A program made the translations under genes and the position numbers. Below the pieces are notes generated by a model. It saw nothing but the letters and a program-made list of their open reading frames with translations. It ran no database searches and was not told the DNA's origin. Positions 1 to 9,823 of a stretch of 27,689 nucleotides of DNA are shown here, piece after piece; the first letter of the stretch is position 1, and every line of letters begins with the position of its first letter. This DNA is from Gnetum montanum (taxonomy: Eukaryota; Streptophyta; Gnetopsida; Gnetales; Gnetaceae). The stretch spans positions 126,001 to 153,689 of the forward strand of contig MNCI01026324.1 in assembly GCA_015680685.1 (NCBI GenBank). Reading direction: 5' to 3'.

Positions 1-439
1 AAGTACAATGATACAGGATGCAATTGCATGTAGAAAATATAGGCAATCAAAAGTAGGACTATCACAAGATGTAAATCATATATTTAATTAACAATTATTC
101 AAAGGTAACTATATGTAGCAACCATGAAGCAAAATCCCACTTCAACAATGTGCATGAAACCCATAGAGATCATCACAAGTATTTAGATTAATAAGATTGA
201 TGAGATGAAGTAGATACGATATTAACTCTCAGATACAAAATATAAAAAGGAAATACAAGTAAATTGGGGAGAGTTTGAAATTCTAGAAACCTCTAAACAA
301 GAACACTTAGAGCTAAAAATATTACTGGAATCCTTAAAGTAGATATTTCTAAATAATAGGAGAAAAAGAATAATTAATACCCAACTTACTAAGGACCAAA
401 AAGAGAATCTACTAAAAGTAGTCAAAAAATTACTAATAG

Positions 440-1130
440 TATTTTCTTGGTGATATGAAAAGATACTTGGAAATGATCCATGCATATGCCAATACAAGAT
501 CTACATAGAATCCAACATCAAGTCTAAGAGATGACCAAAAAGGAGTTGAATCCAATACTAAAATAAATTATTAAGGAGAAGGTGAAAAAGCTTTTTAAGG
601 TAGGATTCATCTATCCTGTGACAGACAGTGAATGGGTAAGTCCACTTATCATTATGCTTAAGAAACATGGGTAATGGAGAATTTGGATTGGTTCTAGGTT
701 GTCGAATATGCCCATTTTTAACGATCACTTTTATTTTTCATTCATGAATAAGGTGTTTGACATCATTGTAGGGCATAAATATTATAATATTCTAGATGGA
801 TACAGTGATTACAATTAGATTTAAATTTCTTTAGAAGACCAAGCCAAAACAACATTCACAAGTCCCCAGGGAACTATTGCATATAGAAAGATGTTCTGAT
901 GTTCTTTGGCCTATGTATTACTCCTTCCACCTTTCAAAGCCTAGTTTTTAGTATCTTGTAGTAGCAAATTGGTAGTGATATAGAGGTATTTATGGATGAT
1001 TTTTTTTAACTATGGTGCTGATTTTCAACAAGCATTAGACCTTCTTGAGTAGGATTTGAAATGATATGTGGAGACTAACCTTAAGCTTGATATGGTCTAG
1101 GAGGGCATTATCTTGGGGTACCACATTTCA
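440..1130 (+). pseudogene. E4 reverse transcriptase domain, degenerate
   Basis: Translation in interrupted frames gives the RT landmarks in order: the N-terminal connection (TKDQKENLLKVVKKLL near 390-430), then VGFIYPVTDSEWVSPLI (about 602-650), KKHG-stop-WRIWI (about 660-690), NILDGYSDYN (about 787-815) and TTFTSPQGT (about 850-876). The catalytic box reads FMDD at 989-1000, so both aspartates survive there. The first catalytic aspartate, expected in the WRVCVDYR motif, is replaced (WRIWIGSR). Stops occur at several places, for example TAA at about 670 and TAG at about 820. The domain identity is clear from gypsy RT conservation; activity is excluded by the stops. Confidence 0.88.
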
Positions 1131-1379
1131 AAGAAGGATATTAAGGTGGACCTAGAGAAGATACGAGTGATCTAAGAGATTACAAGGCAATTTCAAATGA
1201 TTGAAGATGTTAGATCCTTCCTTGAACATACTAGTTATTACAAGAGGTTTATTAATAATTTCTTCAGAATTGAAAAATTATTGGTAAAGCTAACTAAGAA
1301 TAATGAATCATTTAAATGAACCAAGGGTTGCAAACATGCATTTAAACTCTTAAAATAGAAGCTTTTAAAAATACCAATC

Positions 1380-1790
1380 CTGCAAGCACTAGACTAGTCC
1401 AAGCCCTTTCATATCATGATAGATATGTTTAATTTTTTCCTAGGAGTGATGCTCATATAGTTGGATGATTAAAAATATTTCTACTACATCCATTGTGTGA
1501 ACAGAAACATTGTAAGTGCACAACAAAACTACACTATATTAGAAGAGAAACTACTGGTAGTGATGTATGGTCTTGAAAAATTTAGGCACCATGTGCTTGG
1601 ATATCCTACTTTTATGCATATCAATCATAGTACTATTCATTTCCTAATGAATAAACTAGTGGTGAATCCTTGTTTCATATGATGGCTAGTGATCTTGTAG
1701 GAATTTGATCTTACAATGATGGATAGAAAAAAGAATTGAGCATGTAGTTGTAGATCATTTGTTTTAGTTGATGTGGGATAACAAGGTTGA
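1380..1790 (+). pseudogene. E4 RNase H domain, degenerate
   Basis: After RT comes PFHIMIDM (1403-1426; the D at 1421-1423 corresponds to the first acidic residue), then NIVSAQQNYTILEEKLLVVM and GLEKFRHHVLGYPTF, which match the gypsy RNase H core with its conserved Glu. The later TDHS motif reads NHST, so that aspartate has become asparagine. The only sizeable open piece is 1497-1682; stops interrupt both sides. The end of the domain (EFDLTMMDRK, then a remnant of the usual VVADHLSR box near 1745-1775) is recognisable. Confidence 0.85.
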
Positions 1791-2049
1791 TGAAGAGCCT
1801 CTTTTTGACCAATTTCCTGATGAGTTGCTCTTTGCAAAAGTAGCTTTGGCCATAACTTAGAGAACCACAATCTAACATGCTAGTTTCCTCTCCTATCTAC
1901 TCACATAAGAGATTCCTACTAAATGGAATTGCAAAAGGAAGCAACCATTCCTCTACCAAGTTAAACACTACATGGAGATAGAGGACAATCTCTACAAAAT
2001 TTGTGTTAATGACTTAGTACAATAGTGTGTGCTTGATGATGATCAACTA

Positions 2050-3095
2050 AGGATTCTCTTAAATCCTAATGGTTAGATATGTTTAGTTAATGGTCTTCAT
2101 GGATGCACATTACTTTTGTTCATTTATGTAAACATTACCAATGAGATGAAGGAATGATCGCTAGGATGGAAGGACCTGAGCAATGGATTTAACCATTTAA
2201 GCCTTTCAATTCGTGGGAAATTGACTTCATGGGTTTTATCTTTCCAATGTCTAGTAAGAAGTTTTATATTATGATTGTTGTTGATTATTTTACCAAATGG
2301 GTAGAGGCTACATTCATCATTGATTATACTTCCATTACTACACCTTGATTTTTTCAACAAATAGTGGTAAATAGGTTTAGTGTGCCTCATGCACTAATTT
2401 CGGCTAATGGAACATATTTTACAAGTGCCACCTTTAGAAAGTTAATGCAATGCTTAGGGGTGGAGCATAAAATTACAACACGTTATCATCCTCAAACCAA
2501 TAGTTAGGCAGAGGTAACAAATAGGGAGATCACATGAATCCTAACTACAACAATTAGTAGATATAGAAAATATTTGAGCATAAAACTCAATGATGCCTTA
2601 TGGGCCTATCATTATACATGGAAAATTTTTAAGGGTGCTTCATCTATGAGTTATTATATGACAAGTTACCTAAACTTCCAATCCAAATTGAGCTTCAACA
2701 CTTAACACTACATCTATCCTCAACCTAGATATTAACTTAGCATAAAAAGAACAACTAATGATCCTTAGCATGCTAGATGAGAATAAAAGAGTGGCCCTCA
2801 TGATGAATAAAGTACAAAAGGCATTTAACAAATAGTGTCATGATGATAAGATCTAAAAGGTAGAAATTTTGACCAAGAAACAAGGTTTTTCATTGGAATC
2901 CCACTCATTTACCTCAATAAGAAAAACTTTAAACATTGTGAGAGGGACCTTACATCATACATTCTACCTTTCCTTTAGGAGTCATGAAGATGTACCATCC
3001 AACTAGCCTAAACAAGTATATATTATTCAACATGCAACAGGTAAAATCTTTTAACAACTTCAAAGTGACTAGGACCCACAACAATATCTCAATGT
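2050..3095 (+). pseudogene. E4 integrase with C-terminal tail, degenerate
   Basis: The DDE core is present: WEIDFMGF with the first D at 2223-2225, VDYFTKWVEA downstream, then SANGTYF where the second catalytic D is Ala (2403-2405), then TRYHPQTNS-stop-AEV with the Glu at 2511-2513. The zinc-binding part before the core is badly eroded. From about 2700 to 3095 the integrase C-terminal region can be followed: QKEQLMILSMLDENKR, the MMNKVQKAF block, a glycine-poor remnant of the KV...F box and a final VTRT segment before stops. Downstream there is no chromodomain. The missing aspartate and the stops make this a pseudogene. Confidence 0.85.
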
Positions 3096-3365
3096 AAGAT
3101 CAAGATTGCTCCATTTTTTGAATCTTCTCCTTTCAAATTAGTTGTAGGAGGGATATCCATTTGGCCTAACATGTTGTGAAGACACATGTTTCCCTTTTTT
3201 TTTTGTTATGCACCATTCTTTTGATTTTTTCTCATTCTTCATATATTTTTCATTTCTAAAATATTTTTATTTTTCAAAGTGTTTTATGTTTTCTAAATTC
3301 CTATGTTTATTATTACCAGTGCATTACATAAGGATTATTGTTTTTTATCCTTCTTGTTTGCTCGT
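3096..3365 (+). other. Gap between E4 pol and the E3 LTR, T-rich, no gene
   Basis: This stretch contains a long T-rich tract (about 3190-3300) that yields only low-complexity Phe/Leu/Ser translations. It is probably E4 sequence downstream of pol, or its junction with the flank of E3. I see no coding signal, PBS or polypurine tract that I can defend. Confidence 0.5.
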
Positions 3366-3707
3366 TGATGAGAGATTGGGTATCACAACACTCTACCGTA
3401 CAAATCATGAGTACACATGTGTGACCAAATTGTAATCCATGGATGGACAACGTAAGTATGCTAGTGGTTGATAATCAGTTTGGGATTGCTATCTTTCGAC
3501 CTTGAGCTAGTGAAGTGTAAGTTGTATGGTTTAGCTCTTAGTGAGGTATATGATATGTTGATGTTGTGGGCTCAAATTACTCCCAAGTAAGAATGAAAAT
3601 AAAACATAAATCTAAATGATAACAAGAATATAAGTCTATTCTATCCTATGATGATAAGAAGTCATTCCTGGATTGCCATACATGTCTTGGGCTTATGTAA
3701 TCATGGG

Positions 3708-3795
3708 TGGGTTACCAAGTGTCATGCTACTAGGTGAACCAAGTAATAACACTACTAGGTGAACCAAGTAATAACACTACTAGGATTACCAAACG
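3708..3795 (-). repeat. Minisatellite in E3 LTR (25-bp unit)
   Basis: Two perfect tandem 25-bp copies lie at 3727-3751 and 3752-3776, followed by a partial diverged copy (3777-3795) and preceded by a degenerate one (about 3708-3726). The core on the plus strand is CTACTAGG(T)GAACCAAG or GGATTACCAAG. Related units occur in the other LTRs of the family. Confidence 0.9.
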
Positions 3796-4174
3796 TTTAC
3801 ACTTATATGCTCGAAACTAGTGATACTCATTCTACTTTACTAATGAACATGGAAAAGTAAAGTACTTAAGAAATGTAAAGGACTAAATTGAAGTAAACAT
3901 ATTAAAGGAATGAAAATTAAGCTAAGTAAAGAAAATGACTAAGCAGAAAATAAAGAACTAAGTATAATACTGCAATGGTGGTAAATGATCTTGATCTTTA
4001 TTTTCATTCATGAACTATGCCCAAGTACAATCCACTTGAATAAAGATGTCGTACAATTATTCAACATCACACTATGAGTATTCACTCTATCACTATGTGT
4101 AAACTATGAAAACAAATTGCAAGAATCTCACTAATATTATAATGAAGGTTGTTCATTTGATGTGACCTAGTGTT

Positions 4175-4185
4175 GGTATTTATAC
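4175..4185 (-). promoter_or_regulatory. TATA box of E3 LTR
   Basis: On the minus strand this reads GTATAAATACC. It aligns with CTATAAATACC in the E1 5' LTR and sits just downstream of the GATAT-type repeats, as expected for the U3/R boundary. Confidence 0.6.
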
Positions 4186-4227
4186 GAATGAATAGGACCC
4201 ACTACATTGCATCAACAATGACATATG

Positions 4228-4271
4228 TAGAGTTACAATGTCATAGATACAATATCGTAGATGCAATATTG
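4228..4271 (-). repeat. Tandem ~14-bp GATAT-type units in E3 U3
   Basis: On the plus strand three head-to-tail units are visible: TAGAGTTACAATGTCA (4228-4243), TAGATACAATATCG (4244-4257) and TAGATGCAATATTG (4258-4271). They lie about 45-95 bp upstream of the LTR TATA box, a position where U3 enhancers are normally found. Similar units occur in the E1 LTR and in the E1 spacer. Confidence 0.75.
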
Positions 4272-4297
4272 TGGCTCATGTAAAATGTATTTCATCA

Positions 4298-4533
4298 TAT
4301 CCCCAGGACTGACTAGAAATTCATCCTCGAGTTGACATAAAAGGAGGATAGAGTTCCTTACAAAATTGGGAGGTATACTCTAACTTTGACTTGACTACAT
4401 AAATACATGACTAGTTGACTCTAAATGTTACATTGTGGTTCAAGTGGTGTTTTACAAAATTATCATGCATTTCATGATGAACATAATTAACAACAAAAAA
4501 AAAAGAAAAAAATGGCATAGCTTGATGTTGTCT
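4298..4533 (-). other. E3 region between aORF stop and 3' LTR
   Basis: This is the short downstream segment of E3 in minus orientation. It contains an A/T homopolymer-rich run (about 4494-4511) just after the aORF stop and ends at the LTR with a weak purine-rich CTGGGGATA. The plus-strand frame at 4435-4638 runs against the aORF and has no family resemblance, so it is a shadow. Confidence 0.55.
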
Positions 4534-7198
4534 TTAAGTTCCTGGTGGTGGCGACTCCTCCATTGGCTACTTTTCCTTGTCTTCGGGCTTTTGAAACTGG
4601 TAATGGTTGACTATTGCTTGAAGCTTCTTCTCCTCTAATCTTGGATCATGTGCCATCCATGAAAATTCTACAATGTTTGATGGCATTGGTACTTTCCATG
4701 GGCATGGTAGTTGTGGAAACATTTTGTTAGCTTTCATATACGAAGCTACAAACTGCCTCATTTCTTCTTCACATGCTATCACCACCTTTCTTAATTCTTT
4801 GTAATTTGTAATTTGTTGGACTAGGTTTGTTGCTACATCTTGTTGATCTTGGTAGTTGGATTTCACTATTTAAAGCTTAGAGTTTGCAATATGCAATTTT
4901 TGTTGTGCATTCTTCCAATATGCAAACTCTTTTTCATACATGAGATATACCACAACGACTTGTTGTTCTAGCTCATTTCTCGGTTTGCCTACTATTAACA
5001 TGGCTAGATTAGCATATTGAAGGGTTGTTAACCCCATGTATTCTATTAGATCTTCAATGTGTAGGTTCTTATTCTTTACCTTAGCCTAGTGGACATGGGT
5101 GAGACTATCTAGAATCGACTACTAATTATGTGTTTGTACAATGCTTAAACTAATTTTTGCCTTAGCCATCTCAATTTCTTTTTCATTAATTTACTTATAC
5201 ATGCCCACCTGGTCTTTGAAGTGTTCCTTGAGCCTTTCATGTTTCTTAGCCTCATTTTGCCATGTGCTAATTTTGATTGCTAATTTCTGATGAATAGTAT
5301 AGACTTCCTCCATTGATAAGGTTTGATTTTCTCTAATTAATTTGCTCATGCCTTGGTTAACTTTGATAAATTATTTTCTTAACTAGTTGATACTTTCTAT
5401 GAGAACATTTTTCTACTTCTCAATGTCAATCAACCTTGTGTTCTTAGCAGCAATTCTCTTATTTTCTTTTTCTAGGGTAGTAATTGCTTTGGCATGCACA
5501 TAAGTTTGGTCTTCTGCCATAGATGCATTCCATATTACTTTCTTTCTCTCCATCTCTACCTAAATATTTTTGGCTATGAGCTATGTTACTTGCTTTGTTT
5601 TGAATTTATCTAGCTAGTATGATGTCACGTATTGTGCAGGGTCTTTTCTTTTTGCTCTTAAGGCTACAAATTCAACTTACAACCTCTACACTTTATTTTC
5701 TACATGCTCATATCTTGTCTCTATCATCACTAACTTACCTTTTGTGGAGATTAGATCTAACTGAACTATAGTGATATCATTGGAGATATCAAAGAGACTT
5801 TACATAACTTGGCCTATTTGCAGTAATCAATTTAGGATGTCTTCATGTTTTGTTGGGTTCATGGACATACTAGCTAGCATTTCAACATCTATGATTCTAG
5901 TAATATTTATTTGTGGTACAATGGAAACATTAAATGATTCTTTGATGTGATTGGTAATTACCTTTGCTACTCCTACTGTGTCTTGATGTTACATCACCAT
6001 AATTGTGGGTTCTTCTCCACTTTCTAGCATAACGTGGAAAGATGAAACATTCCCTAAAATTTGATATGCCTAATTTTCATCCTCTCCTGCTTGTAAATAT
6101 ACTTGACCACTAGCAAGTCCCATAGATATTGTAGACCTTACGAAGTAATCTCTTACTTCATAAAATGTGGAACCTTCCCTTGTTTCCTGATTTATTATTT
6201 TTGTAATCTACTACAAGTGGCTCATGTATGGTCTATAATCTAGTTTTTTTGGTGGAGCACTTGATCCATGTCTATCACCAGCAGGTCTTAATTCACTTGA
6301 TTGTACTTCTTATTGTCCAGTTTCTAGAATGTTGCTTGCTAGTGTGGATCCTATTGCTTCCTTAGTGTTTGATGGCTTCTCTAGTTGATCTTTCTTTGGT
6401 ATCATTACCTTGTACATCTCAACATATGATGAATTCTAGGCTTTTTGTAGGACATCATTTGTGTATTCCAAAATTCAGAATTTCTTGCATAATCTTTAGA
6501 TGAGGTAATGGAATGACAGTATGAGTGTTCCTACCTTCTTTTCTTCAAATCTTCTCTAAATTTCTAAGAAAAATAAATGAGCTATGTTAGCATTGAATTT
6601 TTCCATGAGAATGACACTTCCTCTGGTAGCATAGGTGGAAATTCTATTGAGCCTTTTGATGGAAAAAATATGGTAAGTTATAACCTTGAAATATATCTTT
6701 TCCTTAGCCGTTAATTCACTATACTCCTTGCCTTTCCTTCAATATTCTCTTTGCAGCCATAGCTTCTTTGGCTTAGTGGCATATCTAGTAGATATATGTG
6801 CTATGTTTTCCTTGACATTAGGGATATTTAGTGCCTTAGCAATTGCTTCAATGGAATAGACGTGAAGACTCCTTCAATCTTTACAATGGCATCATCTTGT
6901 TTTTTTTATCCAAAATTGGCACACTTCTCCTAGGTATCATTCATTGTTGCATGATAGGGTTGGTCACAAAGTTATGTTTAGATGTTATTAGGTGCAAACT
7001 CCATGAATGGTCCAAAATTTAGTTCCACAATCATTGTGGACATGATAGACTTCCCTGGGATTTCTTGGAGACATTATGCTAATAACATAAGGTAGTATCC
7101 TTACTCTAGAACTAGTGGTACTTCAACCTCAACCTGCATGGCTTGTTTAATAGCATGGGTTTGTTGGTAGATGCTAAAGAATTGGGCCTAGTGCTCTA
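4534..7198 (-). pseudogene. E3 additional ORF (aORF), 5'-truncated and decayed
   Basis: On the minus strand the frame can be followed, with stops and small shifts, from 7198 to a TAA at 4534-4536. It aligns along its whole length with the E1 aORF. Examples are MIVELNFGPF (about 7000-7030), FWIKKQDDAIVKIEGV (about 6870-6920), LNRISTYATRGSVILM (about 6590-6640), DHIKESFNV-like NHIKESFNVSIV (about 5900-5945), LQIGQVM..SLFDI, GKLVMIE, and a C terminus with KANKMFPQLPCP, PSNI and finally PMEESPPPGT. In one ungapped 39-codon stretch I count 26 identities to E1. The middle is long and Lys/Glu/Leu-rich, typical of coiled coil. The N terminus is cut at 7198 by the end of the E2 LTR, at the point matching about 23300 in E1. 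The only long open piece is 4567-4866. Function is unknown; the env-like position before the 3' LTR is reminiscent of the extra ORFs of Athila-type elements. Confidence 0.82.
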
Positions 7199-8108
7199 TG
7201 ATGAGCTAGGAAAAATTTAGTACTGGATTACCTTAGTGATTTATCTTTCATTGTAGAGAAGTCACCTCATCTGTGACTAATCCACGAGTCATATCTATGG
7301 AGGAATGGTTCAAAAGTTAAAAAGATCATCAAGAAAAATAACAATTAGAGTTGAATTCAATTGAAGACACCACACTTATGACTATCACTCATAAGTAAAA
7401 TCAACTATGCTCCATCTTAACTTCTAATATTAATTTCAAAGATGAACACAAGTAATTAAACCAAATTGAAATTGAGTAAATTCATTAAAAATATGGAAGA
7501 TTACAAAGGAGACATCACCTAATTTATGACCTTGCTTTGCTGTCTCCACAATGCAACAACTTCACAACTTAAACACTTTATCGAGTGTTGATTGAGACAA
7601 AGCATCAACACTTTTCCTGAATAACTCTAAACACAAACAAAGGTTCAATTCAACATGGGTTTTCTCTTGATTTCTCCTCCCCCTAATACATAATTAAGAC
7701 CCATATTTATACTATGAATTTCCTATAAGAATAATCATTTGGATAATAGATTAATATCAAAGAATTTGATATTAATCGATCTAGATCTTCATCGGAGTAG
7801 ATTGTTTATTCTGCCATCCTTGATCATTGTTGCAAATCACCCCTTTTGGCATAACTTGATATCTCGTATTAATTTTCAAATCATTATCCACTGAATTGTA
7901 GCTGTTGATTCTTATTACTAATGCCATGTAAATTAATGGTATTAATATCGATTTGTATCACTATCACAATTACCTGTGATAAATGAGTAAAAAGGGAAAA
8001 TTAGCACTTATCAATTTAAGCTACTAGAATCGATGATCTTTGATATATAAAAACACTAAAAAATGCTACTTTATGATGTTAAAACTAAAAAAATTTTGGA
8101 GTTTATCA
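7199..8108 (-). repeat. E2 3' LTR (about 910 bp)
   Basis: About 530 bp (7199-7735) align with 17622-18156 in the same orientation. The 3' end on the minus strand is CTAGCTCATCA at 7199, matching CTGGCTCATCA at 17622; no primer site follows, and the adjoining sequence is E3 aORF, so this is the 3' copy. The 5' boundary is less sure: TGATAAACTCC at 8108, preceded by AAGGGCTA, fits best; TGATAAGTGC at 8013 is an alternative. A TATA-like GTATAAATATGGG is at about 7702-7713 and a strong hairpin lies upstream of it. Confidence 0.8.
7749..7777 (-). repeat. Perfect 13-bp-arm inverted repeat in E2 U3
   Basis: The arms GATTAATATCAAA and TTTGATATTAATC are separated by the three bases GAA. The repeat lies about 40 bp upstream of the LTR TATA-like box. 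It is another palindromic GATATT-containing U3 element; it could be a dimer binding site or a cruciform, and the sequence does not say which. Confidence 0.8.
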
Positions 8109-8395
8109 TAGCCCTTAACTAGCCTATGGCTAGTGCTTGACCACAAAAGGCAAAATAGATAAAAGAAACAATGATATATATAGCTGCTCAAGAAAAAATA
8201 TAAAAACATTAACATATGCATGCAAATAAAATCATGCTATTGTAATTTTAGTATATCATTCAACACAGACAAAAAATATAAGCATCATTATGTCCATGAC
8301 TAACAACATAGAAATAAAATTGTCCACTATCCACCATTTGGAATATTTACATGGTTATATCATAACAAAATTAAAATTTAGTATTGAGGCTTTGA
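8109..8395 (-). other. E2 sequence between extra ORF and 3' LTR
   Basis: This AT-rich 287-bp segment lies downstream of the extra ORF stop. I see no coding frame. A polypurine tract would be expected next to 8108; AAGGG at 8110-8116 (minus strand) is the only candidate. Confidence 0.5.
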
Positions 8396-9535
8396 TTAAG
8401 CCTTAGAGCCTACTTGAACTTCCATATTGTTCTCAAAATGAGAGAGTTCGGCCACCTCATCATTATCACTGATTTGAGGGTGGACATGCTTTTCAATGTC
8501 TGCCATCCTCTTATCCATAATGGTGATGGTGGAGTTGACCTTTTGCAATACTAAGAGGATCTCCCTTTGGATGGATTGAAGTTCATGTAGTTGGGATTGA
8601 AGTTCATCTTGGAATCCATGACATTCACTAGTCTCTAACACTAGTGAATAATTAGGCTCTTGAGATTTCCTCATGAATGGCTCGACTTTTGTGTAGATCT
8701 TTAAGGAATTGGCAAAGGTGTCTTTCTTCAAAATGGAGAGGTGCACCTTTGTGCCTGTCTGCAACTCAGAGATGTCACACTTTCACAAAATCATTGAAAT
8801 AAGAAAAAGAAAACATAATTTCAAGGCATCATTGTTATAAGCAAGATAGCTAATCGGGAGGTAAGCAAAATTTGCTTCCTTCCTGTACTTTAATGCTTTC
8901 ATCATGTAGAGTGCAAGGCTGAGCACATAGGTAGTGTGAGTGGAATGAAGAATGTTAGTGACAATCATCCTTGCCATCACCTAGTGTCTAGGTTAGAAGT
9001 TTATGAAATGCTAACCCTAGGTCTGAAGCTAGCTGCTGTCAGTCTCACCAATGAACTGGTAGAATAGTTCATACTTCTCCTTCATGCTTGCCTTGGATTT
9101 GAAAATGTCTTTCCCATGTGTCAGCAATCCAAGTCACTCCTACAGTTTGGCCATCATGACCTTGATCCACATCTTGTAAGTAGAAGACATTAAATATCGC
9201 TTTGAAGGTTTGACTTTGCTTAAATGGGGTTTGAGGTTTTGGTAAAATTTCAAAACCTCTTCTTGTATGAACCAGTCAAGAGGGGGCCTAATAAAAGTCC
9301 TGTAATCCATCGTCTCAAGTTGTTGGAGCACCATCGCATTCGTGTAGTTAAACCACTCAGTATAGTTGGCCTCATGGTGCCATGGAGTGATTTTCGACTG
9401 CTCACTCCTGGGAGCCTGCAATAAAACTAAAACATTAAACAAATTAAAATTATATGTAGACTTCTCACTCAAACCCATACTTGTACCTACTGTTTGATGT
9501 TGGTGGATTTGGCCATATATAGTGAATGACTGCAA
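8396..9535 (-). pseudogene. E2 extra ORF in env position, unrecognised protein
   Basis: The frame runs from ATG at 9533-9535 to TAA/TAG at 8396, about 380 codons, with a gap of several stops at about 8985-9140 and one TGA near 8780 that fits a former CGA. Three open pieces remain: 9535-9140, 8980-8783 and 8764-8396. The N-terminal part is Trp/Tyr-rich (EWFNYTNAM, RPPLDWFIQEEVLKFYQNL), the middle is hydrophobic (LYMMKALKYRKEANFAYL), and the last ~70 residues form a heptad-like coiled coil (ELQSQLHELQSIQREILLVL, then IMDKRMADIEKHV). I do not recognise the family. It does not align visibly with the E1/E3 aORF. By position it is equivalent to Athila env-like ORFs. No clear signal peptide is present. 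Possible introns are described in the findings. Confidence 0.65.
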
Positions 9536-9810
9536 AAATTACAAAAATAACAAAACAAGATTAACATTATTCAAACAATTTTGGGAGAAACCCCAAAAAT
9601 GGTGGTAATTCTTTATACTAGTTATTACCAAGCATAAAGTAGGGTTTCACATAGACCACAAACCCCATGGATCATTGTGGTCCTCCGACAATAAGTGGAA
9701 TGATGAAGATTGGAGGGGAAATTGTGGCCCTAATCTCTAAGGATGGAAACCCTAGATCATGTTGCCGATGTTTCAAATGATACGAATGATATATTTAGTT
9801 GGGGTAGTGG

Positions 9811-9823
9811 CTTTTATATAAAA
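9811..9823 (-). promoter_or_regulatory. TATA-like box upstream of E2 extra ORF
   Basis: On the minus strand the sequence reads TTTTATATAAAAG, about 280 bases before the ATG at 9535. It is followed by TCTAGGGTTTCC (about 9745-9757), which contains the plant telo-box core AGGGTTT, and preceded by several hundred bases rich in ATCGAT/GATATC. It is candidate promoter architecture only. Confidence 0.4.

Larger units (their letters stand above)
1..3095 (+). mobile_element. E4: decayed Ty3/gypsy retrotransposon, pol portion
   Basis: The first 3.1 kb carries, in order, reverse transcriptase, RNase H and integrase on the plus strand, which is the Ty3/gypsy domain order. Gag, protease and the 5' LTR would lie left of the window. 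The frame is broken by many stops and a few shifts, so the element is dead. No chromodomain is visible after the integrase; the integrase tail instead resembles non-chromovirus (Tat/Athila-type) elements. No LTR of this element was found: the first LTR to the right (3366-4297) is in the opposite orientation and belongs to E3. Bases 1-220 read as a degenerate protease-to-RT linker without a clear domain. Confidence 0.85.
3366..4297 (-). repeat. E3 3' LTR (932 bp, minus orientation)
   Basis: Read on the minus strand this begins TGATGAAATAC at 4297 and ends CTCTCATCA at 3366, so the ends are the TGATGA...TCATCA inverted repeat also seen in the E1 LTR. Internal blocks match the E1 LTRs in the same order: a GATAT-type repeat block (4228-4271), a TATA box (4175-4185), the 'atagtgtgatg' block and the 'tttattcaagt..gatgtactt' block (about 4010-4070), a T-rich stretch ending in TTCTTTACTTAG, a minisatellite (3708-3795), and a 3' end with 'gtatggttgag'-like sequence. 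It lies immediately downstream of the aORF, so it is the 3' LTR. The sequence just upstream, CCTGGGGATA, could be an eroded polypurine tract. Confidence 0.85.

Noticed and set aside
222-497. 91-codon minus-strand ORF at the left end
   Set aside because: The opposite strand carries the RT N-terminal connection of E4 (KDQKENLLKVVKKLL); a shadow.
3208-3435. Hydrophobic 75-codon ORF that could be read as a membrane protein
   Set aside because: It is a T-rich low-complexity tract and runs into the opposite-strand E3 LTR.
3727-3795. CRISPR-like direct repeats
   Set aside because: The copies are contiguous 25-bp tandem units without spacers, inside an LTR; a minisatellite.
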